This document shows, piece by piece, positions 14,584 through 21,793 of a stretch of 23,065 nucleotides of DNA; within the stretch, counting starts at the first letter, position 1, and each line of letters starts with the position of its first letter. The DNA is from Aureococcus anophagefferens (lineage: Eukaryota; Sar; Pelagophyceae; Pelagomonadales; Pelagomonadaceae). The stretch is from NCBI RefSeq assembly GCF_000186865.1, contig NW_008705563.1, positions 1,163,709 to 1,186,773 of the forward strand, written 5' to 3'. Both the position numbers and the translations under genes were made by a program. Below the pieces are notes generated by a model. That model worked only from the letters and a program-made list of their open reading frames with translations, did not search any database and had not been told where the DNA came from.

Positions 14584-16530
14584 TTAGAGGACCTTCTTGA
14601 TCGCCGACGCGGCCGAGACCTTGGCGCGCGCGAGGGCCTCGTGGATCGTGTTCTGCACGGGCGTCTTCGGGTCCTCGACCTCGGCGGCCGTGTGGCCGTG
14701 GTCCGCGTCCTCGATGGCCGGCACGTTGAAGAGGGCCGGGTCGTAGAGGAACGTGTGGTAGCGCGGCGCGTAGAGGGCCTCGAGGGTCGTGTTGAAGGGC
14801 TTGACGTACTTCTTGCCGCAGATGAAGCCGAAGAGGTCGCCGGCGAAGTACTGGCAGTTCCGGAGCGTCTTGCTGTAGCGGCGGAGGAGGGTTGGGCAGC
14901 ACAAGAGTGATTCAAGTTCGCTTCAACGTGAGTGTTCCGCGCGCGCGCGTTCCGGGAAAAACATCCACGCTTCGAGGCCGCTCCGAGCGATGATCGCTCG
15001 TCCTAGAATCAGCCGAATCGAGCGGAAAACGGCCGAGCGAGGCGCCTTTGAAGTCGGGCGCGTCGCGCCCTTTCCCGCCCTGGGAGGAACGCCTCCCGCG
15101 GAAGTTGACGGCCAAGCGCGCAGTCGAATTGAGCGCCGGGGTCGCGGCGTCGTGACGGCGCGGGAGGCGCGGGAACGTTCCGGCGCGGGCGCGCGCGGTC
15201 CCGCGAAACCGCGAAACCGCGCGCCGCTCGCCGCGATCGCGACGGATTTCCGCGATTCTTGGACGGATCGACGGCGCTCGGCGCCGCCGTCGCGGCGGAC
15301 GCGGCGCGGCGTCGGCGCGGCGTCGGCGCGGCGTCGACCGCCCACGGCTCCGACGCGCCGCCGCCCCGGCTGTAGCGACAGCCAGGCGCTGTAGCGGCGG
15401 TCGCGCGCCATGTAGTTGACGACGAAGCGCGCGATGTCCTCCTTCGTGTTGTAGACGATGCGCACGGCGCTCGAGCACTGGATGACGGGCGCGAGGAACT
15501 TCTTGCCCGGGCCCGTGTGCGAGTCGACGTAGGCCAGGAACGCGTCCACGGTCGCGAACGGCACGTCCGTGCAGCGCGCCTCCGCGCGGCTCTGGACCCA
15601 GGGGCAGAGCATGGACGTCGGCAGCAGGCCGAGCGTCTCCGCTTCGACGCCGTGGAGCCAGTTGAGCTTGCCCCGGTTGCAGCCCAGGCGGTGGCGGTTG
15701 CCCAGCTCGACGAGCGACACGTAGCGGCCGTGCGACCACTCCACGACGACCACCGAATGGTTCGTGAGCCGCTGCTCCGCGGACTCGGCGCGCCCCACGG
15801 GGAGGGCGAAGCGGTGGACGAAGATGTGCGCCCTCGTCGCCCGGGGCGCCTCGCCCGTCGCGCGGCACGCGTCGATCATGTCCCGTCCCACGACGAACCG
15901 CTTCGTCGCTCCCGTCGCGAAATACCAGAAGGTCCAGCCCGGCGAGTGCCGCGCCCAGCCGAGGTCGGTCCACGGCGCGCCCCGCAGCGTCACGCGCACG
16001 GAGCCCTTGCCGCCCGAGGGCGCGCGGGGCGCGTCGTCGCCCGACTCCGCGTCCCACAGCCGGTCGACGAAGCCGCCCCGTAATAAGGAGCGCCGCGTGA
16101 TCGCGCGGACCTCGAGGTGCTGGAGCCCGGGCCAGCCGTTGAGCACGCCGCAGAAGATGTAGCGCCCGTCGGGCGTCTTCGCGAGCGACGCGAAGAAGTC
16201 GTCGGCGCGCACCGCCGGCGTCGGCCGCCGCGGCTTCAGCTTGCCGTCCTTGTCGAGGACGCTCGACGCGCGGCTCCGCGCCGCGCCGGCCTTCGGCGGG
16301 TAGACGAGGCGCGCGTGCCAAATTGCGCCGCCGGCGCCGGGCGGCACGCGCGCGGCCGCCTCCTCGGGGGAGAGGGGCATCCCATAGACCTCGTCCCAGG
16401 CGTGCGTGCCGGCGTTGAGCTCCTCGAAGTGGTCGTAGTTGTAGATGGAGCCGTCGGGGAGACGGCACTCCTCGTCGTCGCTCGACAGGCCGTCGTCCTC
16501 GTGGTGGTCGTCGCTACTCAGGTCGGCCAT
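14584..16530 (-). CDS. Possible papain-fold (LRAT/NlpC-like) protein, interrupted by introners
   Basis: Proposed exons are 16530-15380 and 14872-14584, giving 479 residues. I recognise no named family. The N-terminus is acidic (SSDDHHEDDGLSSDDEE). Later parts look globular: YIFCGVLNGWPGLQHLEVRA, WTFWYFATGATKRFVVGRD. NHSVVVVEWSHGRYVSLVEL is followed in the second exon by NCQYFAGDLFGFICGKKYV. The His in NHSVVVVEW and the Cys in NCQYF resemble the catalytic pair of circularly permuted papain-fold proteins (LRAT/H-rev107, NlpC-like), which is a tentative inference. The frame changes near 15379, and the last exon is on another frame, so splicing is required. GT at 15379 with AG ending at 14873 keeps frame (SAWLKTLRNCQ). 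It sits 75 bp behind the metallo-beta-lactamase gene on the same strand. Confidence 0.68.
14894..15080 (-). mobile_element. Introner element copy B, same family as copy A
   Basis: Read on the plus strand, this 187-bp unit aligns end to end with the reverse complement of copy A. Shared blocks are GGGCAGC at the end, TCGCTTCAACGTGAGTGTT (one base changed), a GCGCGCGCGTTCCGG block, CATCCACGCTTCGAG, GAAAACGGCCGAG and CCTTTGAAGT. By eye most positions agree. The outer inverted repeat has decayed: GGGCAGCACAAGAG at one end, a diverged CTTTCCCGCCC at the other. Relative to its host gene it has the same orientation as copy A. In A the acceptor AG directly follows GCTGCCC; here that site reads AA, and the acceptor appears to have moved about 20 bp downstream. 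Confidence 0.82.
15221..15306 (-). mobile_element. Introner-related segment copy C
   Basis: This part of the compound intron, read on the minus strand, aligns with copy D near 21713-21793 at roughly 80% by eye. Both contain CCGCCGCGACGGCG, CCGAGCGCC, a GTCCAA core and ATCCGTCGCGATCG. The core (15250-15267 on the plus strand) is a diverged form of that in copies A, B and E. I could not find terminal inverted repeats, so the true ends, somewhere within about 15087-15379, are unknown. Confidence 0.6.
15304..15336. repeat. Three tandem copies of an 11-bp unit
   Basis: GCGCGGCGTCG is repeated three times head to tail inside the compound intron, directly beside the copy C segment. It looks like local replication slippage in a GC-rich intron. 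Confidence 0.8.
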
Positions 16531-16605
16531 CGTGTGGTTGGTGCGAGCCCGGAGCGCGATTAAAAATGCAACATACATGCAAGAAAAACTGCAATATGGG
16601 CGCTC
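16531..16605 (-). promoter_or_regulatory. Short tandem intergenic gap with AT-rich block
   Basis: Only 75 bp separate the upstream gene's stop from this gene's ATG on the same strand. The gap is AT-rich for this DNA (TTTTTCTTGCATGTATGTTGC on the minus strand, given here in part) and includes GCAACATA (16568-16575, plus strand), related to the motif in divergent gaps. It must carry both 3' processing and promoter functions, or the genes overlap in transcription. Confidence 0.35.
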
Positions 16606-17994
16606 CTAGCCGTGCATGCGGGACCAGTCCGAGGCGGACATGCCGAGGCAGCCGTTGCGCGTCTCCTGGGCGATGGTCGACTTGGGCCCGCCGTAGTTGT
16701 GGCCCGGCAGCACGAGGCAGCTCGGGTTGCAGCAGCGGAGCTTGCCGAAGGACCGGAACATGTCCTTGGGGCTGCTGTCCGGGAGGTCGATGCGGCCGCA
16801 GGAGCCGATGAAGAGCGTGTCGCCGGAGAATAGATGCGTGTCGTCGACGCAGATGCACTGGGAGCCCGGCGTGTGGCCCGGCGTCGCGATGAACCGGACC
16901 TCGATCGCGCCGCCGAGGCGGATCACGTGGCCGTCGGCCGTCCGCTCGACGGCGGCGGCGACCTGGGCCGACTCGCGGGCCACGGCGTCGGCGTCGCCGG
17001 GGTTGACCCAGATCTTCATGGCCGGGTCCTCGGCGACGAGGCTCTTGACGCCCGGCACGTCGATGCCCATGGCGTCGAAGGGCGGCGGCGGCCGGCCGCC
17101 GATGTGGTCGAAGTGGTAGTGCGTGACGACGTTGCCGATCCAGTGCAGACGGTTCGACTCGATGACGCGGCGCACGCCCCGGATGTCCCAGGCCGCGTCG
17201 ATGGTGAGGCAGTCGCGCGAGCCGACGTCGCCGACGACGTAGATGAAGTTGCACATCTGCTGCGCGCTCTGGAAGATCTGGCCCTCGACGCCGTCCTGGG
17301 GCCGCACGGCGATGTCGCGGCCCGGCAACAGCTGGCGCACGATGAGGCCGCTCGACGGCGACTCGTCGAGCTGTTTGAGGAGCAGCTTCGCGACGCCGTC
17401 GGCCGCGTCGAGCGCCGCGGCGCGCCGCAGCGCCGCGCCGGCCTCGTCGAAGCGCCGCAGGCCCAGCAGCGCCTCGCCGTGGCGCGCGTGGCCCCGCGCG
17501 AAGTCGCGCTGCAGCTTGACGCAGCGCTCGCCGTCGCGCGCGGCGGCCGCGAACTTCTTCCGCCGCAGGAGCGCCGCCGCGCGGTTGCTCAGGAGCTTGT
17601 AGAGCTCCGGGTGGCCCTGGCCCGCCTCGATGGCCGCCGTCCAGTGGCCGATGGCCTCGTCGACGGCGCCGCGCTTGAAGGCCTCGTTGCCCTGCTGCTT
17701 CTCCCGTTCCATGACGCCCGGCGCGGCCGCCGGCGGCGGCGGCGGCGCGGGCTCGGGCTCGGGCTCGGGCTCCGGTTCCGCCGCGGGCAGCGGGCGCAGG
17801 GAGATGGCGCTGCACCAGCCCTTGCAGGGCTTGACGAGGCGGATCCGCTCCTTGCCGTTGGGGAGCGTCTCCCGGCCGTCGTCGCTCTCGCAGGTCGTGC
17901 CCGGGGGCAGGTCCGAGACCTCGGGCGTCGTCAATTGGGCGCCCTCGCGCACGAGGGCGCCCTTGCCGCGGACCATCCAGCGCGAGGTGGCCAT
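16606..17994 (-). CDS. SH3-like/TPR/metallo-beta-lactamase fusion (glyoxalase II-like)
   Basis: An intronless 462-residue ORF with three parts. Residues 1-70 look SH3-like (RWMVRGKGALVREGAQLTTP, ending RLVKPCKGWCSAISLRPL). An acidic Pro-Glu hexamer-repeat linker follows. Residues about 95-200 form TPR helices (KQQGNEAFKRGAVDEAIGHW, YKLLSNRAAALLRRKKF). The C-terminal half is a metallo-beta-lactamase fold with the metal-binding motif THYHFDHIGG (about 290), GHTPGSQCI (about 371), SGDTLFIGSCGRIDLP (about 388) and LPGHNYG (about 430). These match the glyoxalase II/ETHE1 persulfide dioxygenase branch of the hydrolase superfamily. GSCGRIDLP especially recalls that branch. Substrate is not determined. 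No targeting sequence is seen. It is divergent from the methyltransferase gene. Confidence 0.88.
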   Translation of the reverse strand: MATSRWMVRGKGALVREGAQLTTPEVSDLPPGTTCESDDGRETLPNGKERIRLVKPCKGWCSAISLRPLPAAEPEPEPEPEPAPPPPPAAAPGVMEREKQQGNEAFKRGAVDEAIGHWTAAIEAGQGHPELYKLLSNRAAALLRRKKFAAAARDGERCVKLQRDFARGHARHGEALLGLRRFDEAGAALRRAAALDAADGVAKLLLKQLDESPSSGLIVRQLLPGRDIAVRPQDGVEGQIFQSAQQMCNFIYVVGDVGSRDCLTIDAAWDIRGVRRVIESNRLHWIGNVVTHYHFDHIGGRPPPPFDAMGIDVPGVKSLVAEDPAMKIWVNPGDADAVARESAQVAAAVERTADGHVIRLGGAIEVRFIATPGHTPGSQCICVDDTHLFSGDTLFIGSCGRIDLPDSSPKDMFRSFGKLRCCNPSCLVLPGHNYGGPKSTIAQETRNGCLGMSASDWSRMHG

Positions 17995-18151
17995 CGAAGC
18001 GCGTCTCTGTTTCTTCCTAGCCCGCCGAAACTAGCTGGCCACCATCGAAGAGGAGTTTTTCAAACTGCAGCAACATGCACTGGCAACATGCGATTAGTGA
18101 AGCGCTCGTCGCTCCCGTCGATTATTGAAGAGCAACCCTAGAGTATGGAGC
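17995..18151. promoter_or_regulatory. Divergent promoter region with two GCAACATG copies
   Basis: 157 bp lie between two head-to-head starts. GCAACATG occurs twice, at 18070-18077 and 18083-18090, on the plus strand. An ATTATTGAAG stretch lies 30 bp before the plus-strand ATG. The repeated octamer is the best candidate cis element in the window, by pattern only. Confidence 0.45.
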
Positions 18152-19327
18152 ATGGCAGCTCTCGATGACGACGCCACAGCGTTCGTCGCTGCCGTCTTCG
18201 ACGCCGGCCGACCCACCGTCGATGCCGGCGCGAGCGAGGAATTGATCTTCGTCGATGACGACGACCTGGCACGCGCTCGCGCCGCCGTCGACGACGATGC
18301 CGCCGTCGATTTCCTCGGCGGCTTCCGAGGCATCCTGCCGGCGGCGGAGCTCGACGGCGAGCGCTCGGCGTGCCTCGCCGCCGCGACGAGCCGCCGCGCG
18401 GCGGCGGCGCTCCGCGACTCGCGGCCGCGCGCGGCCGCCGCCGACGCGTGCCGCGCGCTGGCGCTGCGGCCGCGCGACGGCGCCGCCTGGCTCGTGCTGT
18501 CGCGCGCGTCGCGCGGCGCCGGCGACCACGAGACGGCTCGTCGCGCCGCCGCCTTCGGGCTGCGCTCGGAAGCGACGGCCGACGTCGTCGCGCGAGCGCC
18601 GCGGTACGAGGAGGACGTCGATGGCGGCGGCGAGCGGCTGCTCCGGACGGACCTGCGCGCGGCGCTCGACGCCGCGGAGTCGGACGGAGACGCGGCGCGG
18701 CAGCGGCCGGCGACGTCGGGCCCGGTCGCTGTCGTCGGACTCGAGCCGCTCGTCGTCGTGCCCTCGGCCGCGGCGTCGACCGGCGGCGTCCTCTGGGACG
18801 GCGGGCTGCTGCTGGCGCACTGGCTCCTGTCGCGCGGCGAGCTCGTCCGCGGCAAGCGGGTCCTCGTGCTCGGCGCGGGCGTCGGCCTCGAGGGCCTCGT
18901 CTGCGCGAAGACGCTCGGCGCGGCGACCGTCGCGTTCACGGACTGCGATACCACGGTGCTCGAGGCGCTCCGCGCGAGCCTCGAGCTCAACGGCGTCGAG
19001 AACGGGACCGTGGAGCGCCTCGATTTTACCGCGCCGCAGCCACGCGGCGACTTCGACATCGTCCTCGGCGGCGAGGTCTGCTACTACGACGACGCGGCGA
19101 GGCTCGCGGACTGCGTCGACGCGCGGCTCGGCGCCGCCGGCTGCGCCGTCTTCGTCGCCGCACGGGGCCGGCCGGGTCTCGCGGCGTTCCTCTCGCGTTG
19201 CGCCGCGCTGTTCCGCGTCGCCGCGGCGCCCGCGCCCGCCGCCGTCGTCGCGGCCGCGCGCGCGCACGAGCCCCGGGCGGCGCGGCGCGCGATTCTCGAC
19301 GTTGTCGTGCTAACACGAAGATTGTAG
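18152..19327 (+). CDS. METTL21-like (Methyltransf_16) protein methyltransferase
   Basis: The 391-residue protein starts at ATG 18152 (MAALDDDATAF). The C-terminal half is a class I SAM-dependent methyltransferase of the METTL21 family type: TGGVLWDGGLLLAHWLL, then motif I VLVLGAGVGLEGLVCAKTLG near residue 237, AFTDCDTTVLEALRASLELN, and FDIVLGGEVCYYDD in place of the usual D-x-x-Y region. The N-terminal half is acidic and then helical with TPR-like character (AAADACRALALRPRDGAAWL, SRASRGAGDHETARRAA). Family members usually methylate lysines on chaperones or elongation factors; the target here is unknown. The last 15 codons are duplicated just downstream. It may have arisen from, or be prone to, slippage at the 3' end. 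Confidence 0.82.
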   Translation: MAALDDDATAFVAAVFDAGRPTVDAGASEELIFVDDDDLARARAAVDDDAAVDFLGGFRGILPAAELDGERSACLAAATSRRAAAALRDSRPRAAAADACRALALRPRDGAAWLVLSRASRGAGDHETARRAAAFGLRSEATADVVARAPRYEEDVDGGGERLLRTDLRAALDAAESDGDAARQRPATSGPVAVVGLEPLVVVPSAAASTGGVLWDGGLLLAHWLLSRGELVRGKRVLVLGAGVGLEGLVCAKTLGAATVAFTDCDTTVLEALRASLELNGVENGTVERLDFTAPQPRGDFDIVLGGEVCYYDDAARLADCVDARLGAAGCAVFVAARGRPGLAAFLSRCAALFRVAAAPAPAAVVAAARAHEPRAARRAILDVVVLTRRL

Positions 19328-19376
19328 GGTGAGCCCCGGGCGGCACGGCGCGCGATTCTTGAGGTTGTCGTGCTAA
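19268..19376 (+). repeat. 46-bp direct duplication of the methyltransferase 3' end
   Basis: Copy 1 (19268-19313) is the end of the coding region and copy 2 (19331-19376) lies after the stop, offset 63 bp. They differ at three bases. Read in the corresponding frame, the changes are GCG to GCA and CTC to CTT (both silent) and GAC to GAG (Asp to Glu). Copy 2 then runs six bases to TAA. The copies encode EPRAARRAILDVVVL and EPRAARRAILEVVVL. Confidence 0.9.
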
Positions 19377-19643
19377 TTTTCTAAAGAGTGACACAGTGGC
19401 GTTCGGTGTCGGACCATGTCCCTGCCAATAGTCCGACCCGGCTAAGCGCCTGCAACCGCGCACTAGTGCCGTGCCACAGCCGGCGGGATATGTTAGCACC
19501 AAGGAGGCCTCGAGACGCTCTCGTGCCTCAGGCTAGCGTCGTTTTCAGCGATCGGTGCAAAAACAAGTCAAAAAGCTCGAGGGTGCACCTCGAGTCCGTC
19601 CATCGACGACGGACCCCTCCTGCCGGAGTGCACACGACTCACC
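19328..19643. other. Intergenic stretch between tandem genes
   Basis: 316 bp hold the second copy of the 46-bp duplication and then lower-GC sequence with no ORF of note. An inverted repeat GTCGGAC/GTCCGAC (about 19409-19436) could form a hairpin. No RNA gene is recognised. The PHD-protein promoter should lie in the second half; the ATG context is CACCATGG. Confidence 0.5.
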
Positions 19644-20935
19644 ATGGCTGAAGCGACGCGGCGCAGCGCGCGCGGCCAGGTGGCGCGCGTCCAGTTCAGC
19701 CACGAGCACTACGATGCGGAAGAGGAGGCGAAGCGCCAGAGCAAGCCCAAGCGCAAGCAGGGCCGCGCGGCGCCGCCCAAGAGCAAGTGGGCCGAGTACG
19801 AGCGGCGCGTCTCCGCGGAGATCCACAAGGCGCGGGCCGCGCGCGCGTGCCGGCGCCCGACCGTCCCAAACACACTAGTGCCGAACCCGCGACCCCAGGT
19901 TTCTTCATCGAGACGTACGCGCACGACTACAACGCGTCGCGCAGCGCGCGCGGCCAGAAGATCCGGCCCGAGGGCGAGCTCGCCAAGGCCAAGGCCAAGC
20001 TCCGCGCGGCCAAGGACGCCATGCGCGCCGTGCTCAAGGAGCTGGGCACCATGCACGGCGACGTGCGCTGGGGTAAGCCCGAGGACGATCTCGAGGTCGA
20101 CGACTCCTGGAAGAAGTGGACGCCCGAGGCGCTCGCGGAGCACGCGGCGGCCGAGGCCGCCAAGGCCGCGACGGCGGCGCTCGGGGGCGGCGCGGCGGAC
20201 GGCGCGGCGGGGGCCGAGGCGGGGGCCGAGGGCGCGGGCGACTCGGACGACGACTCGGGCGTCGACGTCGAGGACGTCGCGTGCAGCATCTGCGGCGTCT
20301 TCGAGTCGACGGAGGACAACGACATCATCATGTGCGACCGCACGAACTGCTTCCGCGCCTTCCACGTCAACTGCGCGGACCCGCCCCTGACGCCCGAGGA
20401 TCTGGGCGGGCCCGACGACGACTGGTTCTGCCACCAGTGCAACTGCCTCTACAACTGCATCGAGCACATCAACGAGGAGTTCGAGGCCGACTACACGGAG
20501 ACGGGCTGGGCGCGCGTCTTCGCCGAGGAGGAGAGCGACGACGAGGGCGACGGCGGCGGCGGCGACGCGCCGGGCGACTCGATCCTCACGATGGACCTCG
20601 GGTCCGGGTCCGACGACGACTCGGACTTCGGCGACGCGGCGGCGGCGGGCGGCGGCGGCGACTCCGTCGACGGCTCCGACGCGGGCGGCGGCGGCGACTC
20701 CGTCGACGACTCGGACGACGACTCCGAGAGCGGCTGCTCGTCCGCCGTGAGCGACTGCTCCGGCGACGACCCCGCGCGCTACGGCGGCCCGCCGAAGCGC
20801 GACCGCGAGGCCGTCACGACGGAGAACATCGTCGAGGGCCCGCGGAAGCGGACCAAGGTCGACTACAACGTCCTCAACGCGACCTTCTCCGACTCCGAGG
20901 AGTCCGACGGCGGCGCCTACGCCGGCGGCAAGTGA
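19644..20935 (+). CDS. PHD-finger protein with acidic C-terminus (spliced)
   Basis: The start is ATG 19644 in a strong context. The first exon is basic (EAKRQSKPKRKQGRAAPPKS). The frame then changes near 19850-19900, so an intron is required. The main frame carries FFIETYAHDYNASRSARGQK, a conserved-looking helical part (LAKAKAKLRAAKDAMRAVLK) and a clear PHD finger: CSICGVFESTEDNDIIMCDR, FRAFHVNCADPPLTPEDLGG, WFCHQCNC. This is the C4HC3 zinc pattern that reads histone H3 tails in many chromatin proteins. The rest is Asp/Ser/Gly-rich with a 12-residue duplication and a basic KR cluster (PRKRTKVDYN). It is likely nuclear. Exons 19644-19846 and 19879-20935 give 419 residues. Another joint (GC donor at 19849, AG ending 19898) gives 413. 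It converges on the oxidase gene with 12 bp between stops. Confidence 0.83.
19847..19878 (+). other. Candidate 32-bp mini-intron in the PHD gene
   Basis: GT at 19847 and CTAG ending at 19878 keep frame (phase 2) across an obligatory frame change. The alternative GC donor at 19849 with CCCCAG ending at 19898 also keeps frame and would be 50 bp. Both are very short. GTGCCG occurs at the donor and again straddling the acceptor (19878-19883). A sequencing indel instead of an intron cannot be excluded. Confidence 0.4.
20645..20716 (+). repeat. Two tandem 36-bp units in the PHD gene
   Basis: Units beginning at 20645 and 20681 encode near-identical 12-residue repeats containing GGGGDSVD. The period is a multiple of three, so the frame is kept. 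It lies in the disordered acidic tail. Confidence 0.75.
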
Positions 20936-20947
20936 GCCCCGCGGTCC

Positions 20948-21703
20948 TTAAGAGAACAGCTGGCGCAGGAAGTCCGCGGCGTCGCCGAGGTAGGCCGCGG
21001 CCTCCGTGAGGAAGGGCGCCTCGAAGGGCAGCGCCTGGAGCTGGGCCATGAGCGCGCCGAGCCCGAGGAGCTCGACGAGGTCCAGGTCCGCGTCGAGGAA
21101 CTCCGCGGCCTCGAAGTAGCGCGCGATGGCGAGGCCCGCGGCGAGCGCGCCCGCCGCGGACGTCGCCTGGCCCGGCGCCCGCAACACGACGTCCGGGTCC
21201 GCGCAGGCCGCCGCCGTCGCGACGTGCTCCTGCTCGTCGTCGCGGATGTTCTCGAAGACGTCGAGGAGCGTGTCGCACGCGTAGGCCCGGTGCCGCTCCG
21301 ACGTCCGCATGTCGTCGAGGAGCGGCCTGAAGACGTCGCTGCCGTAGTAGGCCCGCGCGATGGCCGGCGCCTCGAGCGCGGCGAGCGCGGCCGCGTTCGC
21401 GTCGACGAACTCGCCGTAGGTGTCGACCGCGTGCGCCTCGATGAGCTCGGAGAACGTGTAGGCCGTCGTCGGCGACAGGAGCCAGAGCGCGATGAGCACC
21501 CAGTAGTAGATGATCGCCGCGTGCTGCGCGAAGAAGCGGTCCGCCCAGCGCCGGTCGCCGCCGAGCGACTCCATGACCAGCAGGTGGTGGAACTCGTTGA
21601 CCTCCTGCGCGAAGTGGACGCGCTTCGCCTCCGCGGACCGCCGCCACCAGCCGAGCGTCTCGTAGAGGTGGAGCATGAGCCGCGCCGTCGCGCGAGGACG
21701 AAG
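20948..21703 (-). CDS. PTOX: Plastid terminal oxidase/alternative oxidase, 3' exon, 5' part not found
   Basis: The di-iron alternative oxidase fold is clear: LHLYETLGWWRRSAEAKRVH, NEFHHLLVMESLGGDRRWAD (Glu and His ligands in NExxH), FFAQHAAIIYYW, FSELIEAHAVDTYGEF (Glu ligand), and NIRDDEQEHVATA (final Glu and His ligands). Spacing and wording favour the plastid type (quinol oxidase of chlororespiration) over the mitochondrial AOX. The first iron ligand normally lies about 18 residues before LHLYET, in an LET-type helix; it is missing here. The exon can be followed upstream to an AG at 21704-21705. Beyond that lies an introner-like segment, and no upstream exon with LET or a signal peptide could be found in any minus-strand frame to about 22660. 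ATG 21676 could start a shortened protein. The gene may be broken, or the 5' exon may be unusual. Confidence 0.87.
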   Translation of the reverse strand, partial: LRPRATARLMLHLYETLGWWRRSAEAKRVHFAQEVNEFHHLLVMESLGGDRRWADRFFAQHAAIIYYWVLIALWLLSPTTAYTFSELIEAHAVDTYGEFVDANAAALAALEAPAIARAYYGSDVFRPLLDDMRTSERHRAYACDTLLDVFENIRDDEQEHVATAAACADPDVVLRAPGQATSAAGALAAGLAIARYFEAAEFLDADLDLVELLGLGALMAQLQALPFEAPFLTEAAAYLGDAADFLRQLFS

Positions 21704-21712
21704 CTCGCGGCG

Positions 21713-21793
21713 CCGCGCCCGCCGCGACGGCGGGACCGAGCGCCATCGAACGGTCCAAAAATTAGCCGAATCCGTCGCGATCGGGCCGAGCGG
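21713..21793 (-). mobile_element. Introner-related segment copy D at the oxidase 5' edge
   Basis: The plus strand at 21751-21769 reads CGGTCCAAAAATTAGCCGA, the shared introner core, followed by ATCCGTCGCGATCG as in copy C and GGCCGAG as in the other copies. The flanks CCGCCGCGACGGCGGGACCG and CCGAGCGCC also match copy C. It starts about 10 bp upstream of the proposed acceptor of the oxidase exon, so it probably forms, or lies in, that intron. Terminal inverted repeats and a target duplication were not found. Confidence 0.65.

Larger units (their letters stand above)
14873..15379 (-). other. 507-bp compound intron containing two introner-related units
   Basis: Donor GTCGCT at 15379 and acceptor CGCTACAG ending at 14873 give an in-frame joint. 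CCGCCGCTACAGC occurs just upstream of the donor and again at the acceptor. A shorter copy, CGCTACAG, follows the donor GT directly. Such a duplication is what an insertion would leave, but which copy is the target duplication is not certain. The intron holds copy B next to the acceptor and copy C towards the donor. It is unusually long for this window (others are 32-200 bp). Confidence 0.65.

Noticed and set aside
19307..19499. GTGCTAACA and its inverted copy 193 bp apart, resembling introner ends
   Set aside because: No target duplication, no introner core inside, and it begins in the last codons of the methyltransferase; a 9-bp inverted match can occur by chance.
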